Assembly: GCF_051401765.1 (NCBI RefSeq)
Contig: NW_027480438.1
Coordinates: forward strand, 1,178,001-1,242,000
Reading direction: 5' to 3'
Origin: Calliopsis andreniformis
Lineage: Eukaryota > Arthropoda > Insecta > Hymenoptera > Andrenidae
DNA length: 64,000 bases
Shown here: piece after piece, positions 61,401 through 64,000 of the stretch
Numbering within the stretch: the stretch's first letter is position 1
Layout of the letters: the number at the start of each line of letters is the position of its first letter
Made by a program: the position numbers and the translations under genes
The notes under the pieces: generated by a model
Told to the model about the DNA's origin: nothing
What the model saw: the letters and a program-made list of their open reading frames with translations, nothing else
Database searches by the model: none

Positions 61401-64000
61401 CTCAGTCGTCAATCCTCAGTCATCAATCCTCAATCTTCAATACTCAATCGTCAATCCTTAGTCCTCAATCCTCAATCCTCAATCCTCGTTCCTCAAACCT
61501 CAATCCTCAACCCTCAGTCTTCATCCTCAATCCTCAAACCTCAATACTCAATCCTCTATATTCAATCATCAATACTCAATCTTCAATCCCCAATCCTCAA
61601 ACCTCAATCCTCAATCCTCATTCTTCAATCCTAAATACCCAATCCTTAATCTGCAATCCTCAATCCTCAATCCTCAATTCTCAATCCTCAATCCTTAATC
61701 CTCAGACCTCAAACATCAATATTCAGCCCTCAGTCCTCGTCCTCAATCCACAACACTCAATCCTCAGTCCTCAATATTCAATCATAAATATTCAATCTTC
61801 AATCCTCAATCCTCAATCCTCAATCCTCAATCCTCAATCCTCAATATTCAACCCTGAATCCTCAATCCTCAATACTCAATCCTCAATCTTCAATGCTCAA
61901 TACTCAATCTTCAATCCTCAATCCTCAATCGCCAATCCTCAATCCTCAATTTTCAATCCTCAACACTCAATCTTCAATCCTCAATCCTCATTCCTCAATC
62001 CTCAATCCTCATTCTTCAATCCTCAATCCTCAATCCTCAATCCTCAATATTCAATCCCCAATACTCATTCTTCAATCATCATCCTCAATCCTCAATTCTC
62101 AGTCGTCAATCCTCAATCCACAATCCTCATTCTTCAATCCTCAATACCCAATCCTCAATCTTCAATCCTCAAACATCAATCCTCAATTCTCAACCCTCAA
62201 TCCTCAGTCCTCAGTTGTCGAACCTCAATACCCGACCCTTAGCACTCATCCTAAATCCTCAGTCCTCAATCCTCAATCCTCAAACCTAAATCCTCTACCG
62301 TCAGTCCTCGTCCTCAATCCTCAAACCTCAATCCTCAATCCTCAATATTCAATCATCAATACTCAATCTTCAATCCTCAATCCTCAATCCTCAATCCTCA
62401 ATCCTCAATCCACAATCCTCAACCTTGAATACTCAATAATCAATCTCCAATCCTACATCCTCAATCCTCAATCCTCAATCCTCAATCCTCAATCCTCAAT
62501 CCTCATTCTTCAATCCTCAATACCCAATCCTCAATCTTCAATCCTCAAACATCAATCCTCAATTCTCAATCCTCAGTCCTCAGTCGTCAGTCGTCGAACC
62601 TCAATCCCCGACGCTTAGCACTCATCCTCAATCCTCAGTCCTCAATCCTCAATCCTCAAACCTAAATCCTCTACCGTCAGTCCTTGTCCTCAATCCTCAA
62701 ACCTCAATCCTCTATCCTCAATATTCAATCATCAATACTCAATCTTCAATCCTCAATCCTCAATCCTCAATCCTCAATCCTCAATCCTCAATCCTGAATC
62801 CTCATTCCCCAACCCTCAATCCTCATTCTTCAAACCTCAATCCTCAACCCTCAGTCCTCATACTCAATTCTCAAATCTCAATCCTCAATCCTCAATACTC
62901 AATCTTCAATCCTCAATAATCAATCTCCAATCCTCAATCCTCAATCCTCGATCCTCAATCCTCAGGCATCAATACTCAATCTTCAATACTCAATCCTCAA
63001 TCCTCAATCCTCAATCCTCAATCCTCAAACCTCAATCCTCAATCCTCAATATTCAATCATCAATACTCAATCTTCAATCCTCAATCCTCAATCCTCAATC
63101 CTCAATCCTCAATCCTCAATCCTCAATCCTCAATCCTCAATCCTCAATCCTCATTCTTCAATCCTCAATACCCAATCCTCAATCTTCAATCCTCAATCCT
63201 CAATACTCAATCCTAATTCCTCAATCCTCATTCTTCAATCCTCAATACCCAATCCTCAATTTCAATCCTCAATCCTCAATCCTCATTTCTCAATCCTCAA
63301 TCCTCAACCCTCAGCCCTCATCCTCCATCCTCAGTACTCAATCCTCTATCCTCAATCTTCTATCCTCAATACTCAATCTTCATACCTCATTCCTCAATCC
63401 TCAATCCTCAATCCTCAATCTTCAATCCTCAAACATCTATCCTCAATTCTCAATCCTCAATCCTCAGTCCTCAATCCTCAATCCTCAATCCTCAATCCTC
63501 AATCCTCAATATTCAATCATCAATACTCAATCTTCAATCCTCAATCCTCAATCCTCAATATTCAATCCTCAATACTCAATCTTCAATCATCAATACTCAA
63601 TCTTCAACCCTCAATCTTCAATCCTCAATACTCAATCCTCAATCCTCAATATTCAACCCTCAGCCCCCATCCTCCATCCTCAATACTCAATCCTCAATCC
63701 CCAATCTTCAATCCTCAATTCTCAATCTTCCATCCTCGATCCTCAATCCTCAATATTCAATCCTCAATACTCAATCTTCAGTCATCAATCCTCAATCCCC
63801 AATTCTCAGTCGTCAATCCTCAGTCATCAATCCTCAATCTTCAATACTCAATCGTCAATCCCTAGTCCTCAATCCTCAATCCTCAATCCTCGTTCCTCAA
63901 ACCTCAATCCTCAATCCTCAATATTCTATCATCCATACTCAATCTTCAATCCTCAATACTCAATCCTCAATCCTCAATCCTCAATCCTCATTCCTCAATA
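58412..64000 (+). repeat. Long block D7, copy b (cut by the right window edge)
   Basis: Copy of 28,063-32,843 at offset 31,157 over most of its length. It still holds the 808 bp (about 59,062-59,870) missing at 28,712. The last window bases align with 32,843, so the repeat continues beyond the window. The left boundary, about 58,412-58,421, is a switch from the block at 57,957-58,421, which matches 37,822-38,286. Confidence 0.86.
60964..64000 (+). repeat. 3.5-kb HOR, copy A4 (truncated by the window edge)
   Basis: Starts with AAACCTAAATCCTCTG and CAGTCCTGGTCC at 60,964 and aligns with A1 at 31,157 to the last base. CTTCATACC (63,378) is shared with A1 but absent from A2 and A3, so A1 and A4 form one pair and A2 and A3 another. 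The AAGCTT expected at about 64,172 lies beyond the window. Confidence 0.88.

Larger units (their letters stand above)
1..64000 (+). repeat. Heptameric satellite array, unit CCTCAAT (complement ATTGAGG), spanning the whole window
   Basis: The window is built from a 7-bp unit with a nearly constant TCAAT core preceded by a variable dinucleotide: CC most often, then CT, AC, AT, CA and CG. Less regular modules (GGCATC, CAGTCGTCGA, CTAATTCC, CAATTTCAAT, TCAAAC) are interspersed and recur in order. Orientation is the same throughout; I saw no stretch with ATTGAGG on the + strand. G is scarce on this strand and many 60-base lines have none. The longest perfect CCTCAAT runs are about 11-12 units, for example near 29,135-29,221, 40,943-41,028 and 60,297-60,377. 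No non-repeat island was found, so every gene-free stretch here is this satellite. Such arrays are normally eukaryotic heterochromatin; that placement is inference. Confidence 0.97.

Noticed and set aside
1..64000. Seven-residue periodicity as a coiled coil or repeat protein
   Set aside because: The period follows from 7 bp times 3. The peptide has proline in each heptad and no a/d hydrophobic pattern suited to a coiled coil.
1..64000. CRISPR array
   Set aside because: There are no 25-40-bp palindromic repeats with unique spacers of regular length and no cas-like genes. The period is 7 bp and all material between modules is itself repeated.
1..64000. tRNA, rRNA, small RNA genes, promoters or terminators
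   Set aside because: The + strand is nearly free of G, so stems with G-C pairs cannot form. No A/B boxes, rRNA cores, GC-rich hairpins or other signals were seen.
1..64000. Transposable element as the source of the large blocks
   Set aside because: Block edges show no inverted repeats, target-site duplications, LTRs or coding domains. All blocks are direct repeats of satellite with homology at their joins.
1..64000. Assembly artefact or sequencing error as the full explanation
   Set aside because: Not excluded, but blocks carry private substitutions and consistent genealogies (A1/A4 against A2/A3), which random error would not produce. Copy number and order still depend on the assembly.

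Overview
This 64,000-base window is one uninterrupted satellite array with no recognisable gene. The basic unit is a 7-bp repeat, CCTCAAT on the + strand (ATTGAGG on the - strand). It runs in the same orientation from the first base to the last. The core TCAAT is nearly constant. The two bases in front of it vary among a small set (CC, CT, AC, AT, CA, CG), and these heptamer variants form fixed, recurring strings. I saw no unique sequence, transposon, tRNA, rRNA, promoter, terminator or CRISPR array.

The organism cannot be named from this window. A large heptameric satellite organised into nested higher-order repeats (HORs), with no genes in 64 kb, is typical of eukaryotic heterochromatin (subtelomeric, pericentromeric, or a heterochromatic arm or B/sex chromosome). 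Nothing suggests a bacterial, phage or organelle origin. The motif resembles telomere repeats only in its length and G-rich complement; I do not call it telomeric.

Above the heptamer the array is a hierarchy. Blocks of 0.3-5 kb recur at constant offsets. (1) Left part, 0-13 kb: repeats at offsets 4,654, 7,005 and 10,671, plus a tandem doublet of about 1.52 kb at 5,550-8,619. (2) 13.4-15 kb: four sub-units of about 0.45-0.53 kb. (3) 17.4-22.6 kb: three head-to-tail copies of a 1.65-kb HOR, one carrying a nested 321-bp duplication. (4) 23.8-29 kb, 34.4-37.2 kb and 52-59 kb: a family of loci sharing a 56-bp doubled cassette. (5) A 3.5-kb HOR occurs four times (29.8, 38.8, 42.4 and 61.0 kb); the middle two are directly head-to-tail. 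(6) The right end, from 58.4 kb to the window edge, repeats 28.06-32.84 kb at offset 31,157.

Length differences between aligned copies are usually 7 or a multiple of 7, as expected for slippage or unequal exchange in heptamer runs. Several larger gaps (808, 82 and 420-427 bp) and donor switches mark individual rearrangements.

The + strand contains long open frames, the largest 503 codons, but these follow from the repeat. TCAATCC read three times has no stop codon and gives the heptapeptide SILNPQS in every + frame. The complement has TGA in every frame each 21 bases. I therefore annotate no protein-coding gene. All block boundaries were read by eye and are good to roughly 10-30 bases. The most interesting content is the recombination history written in the array, not an encoded system.
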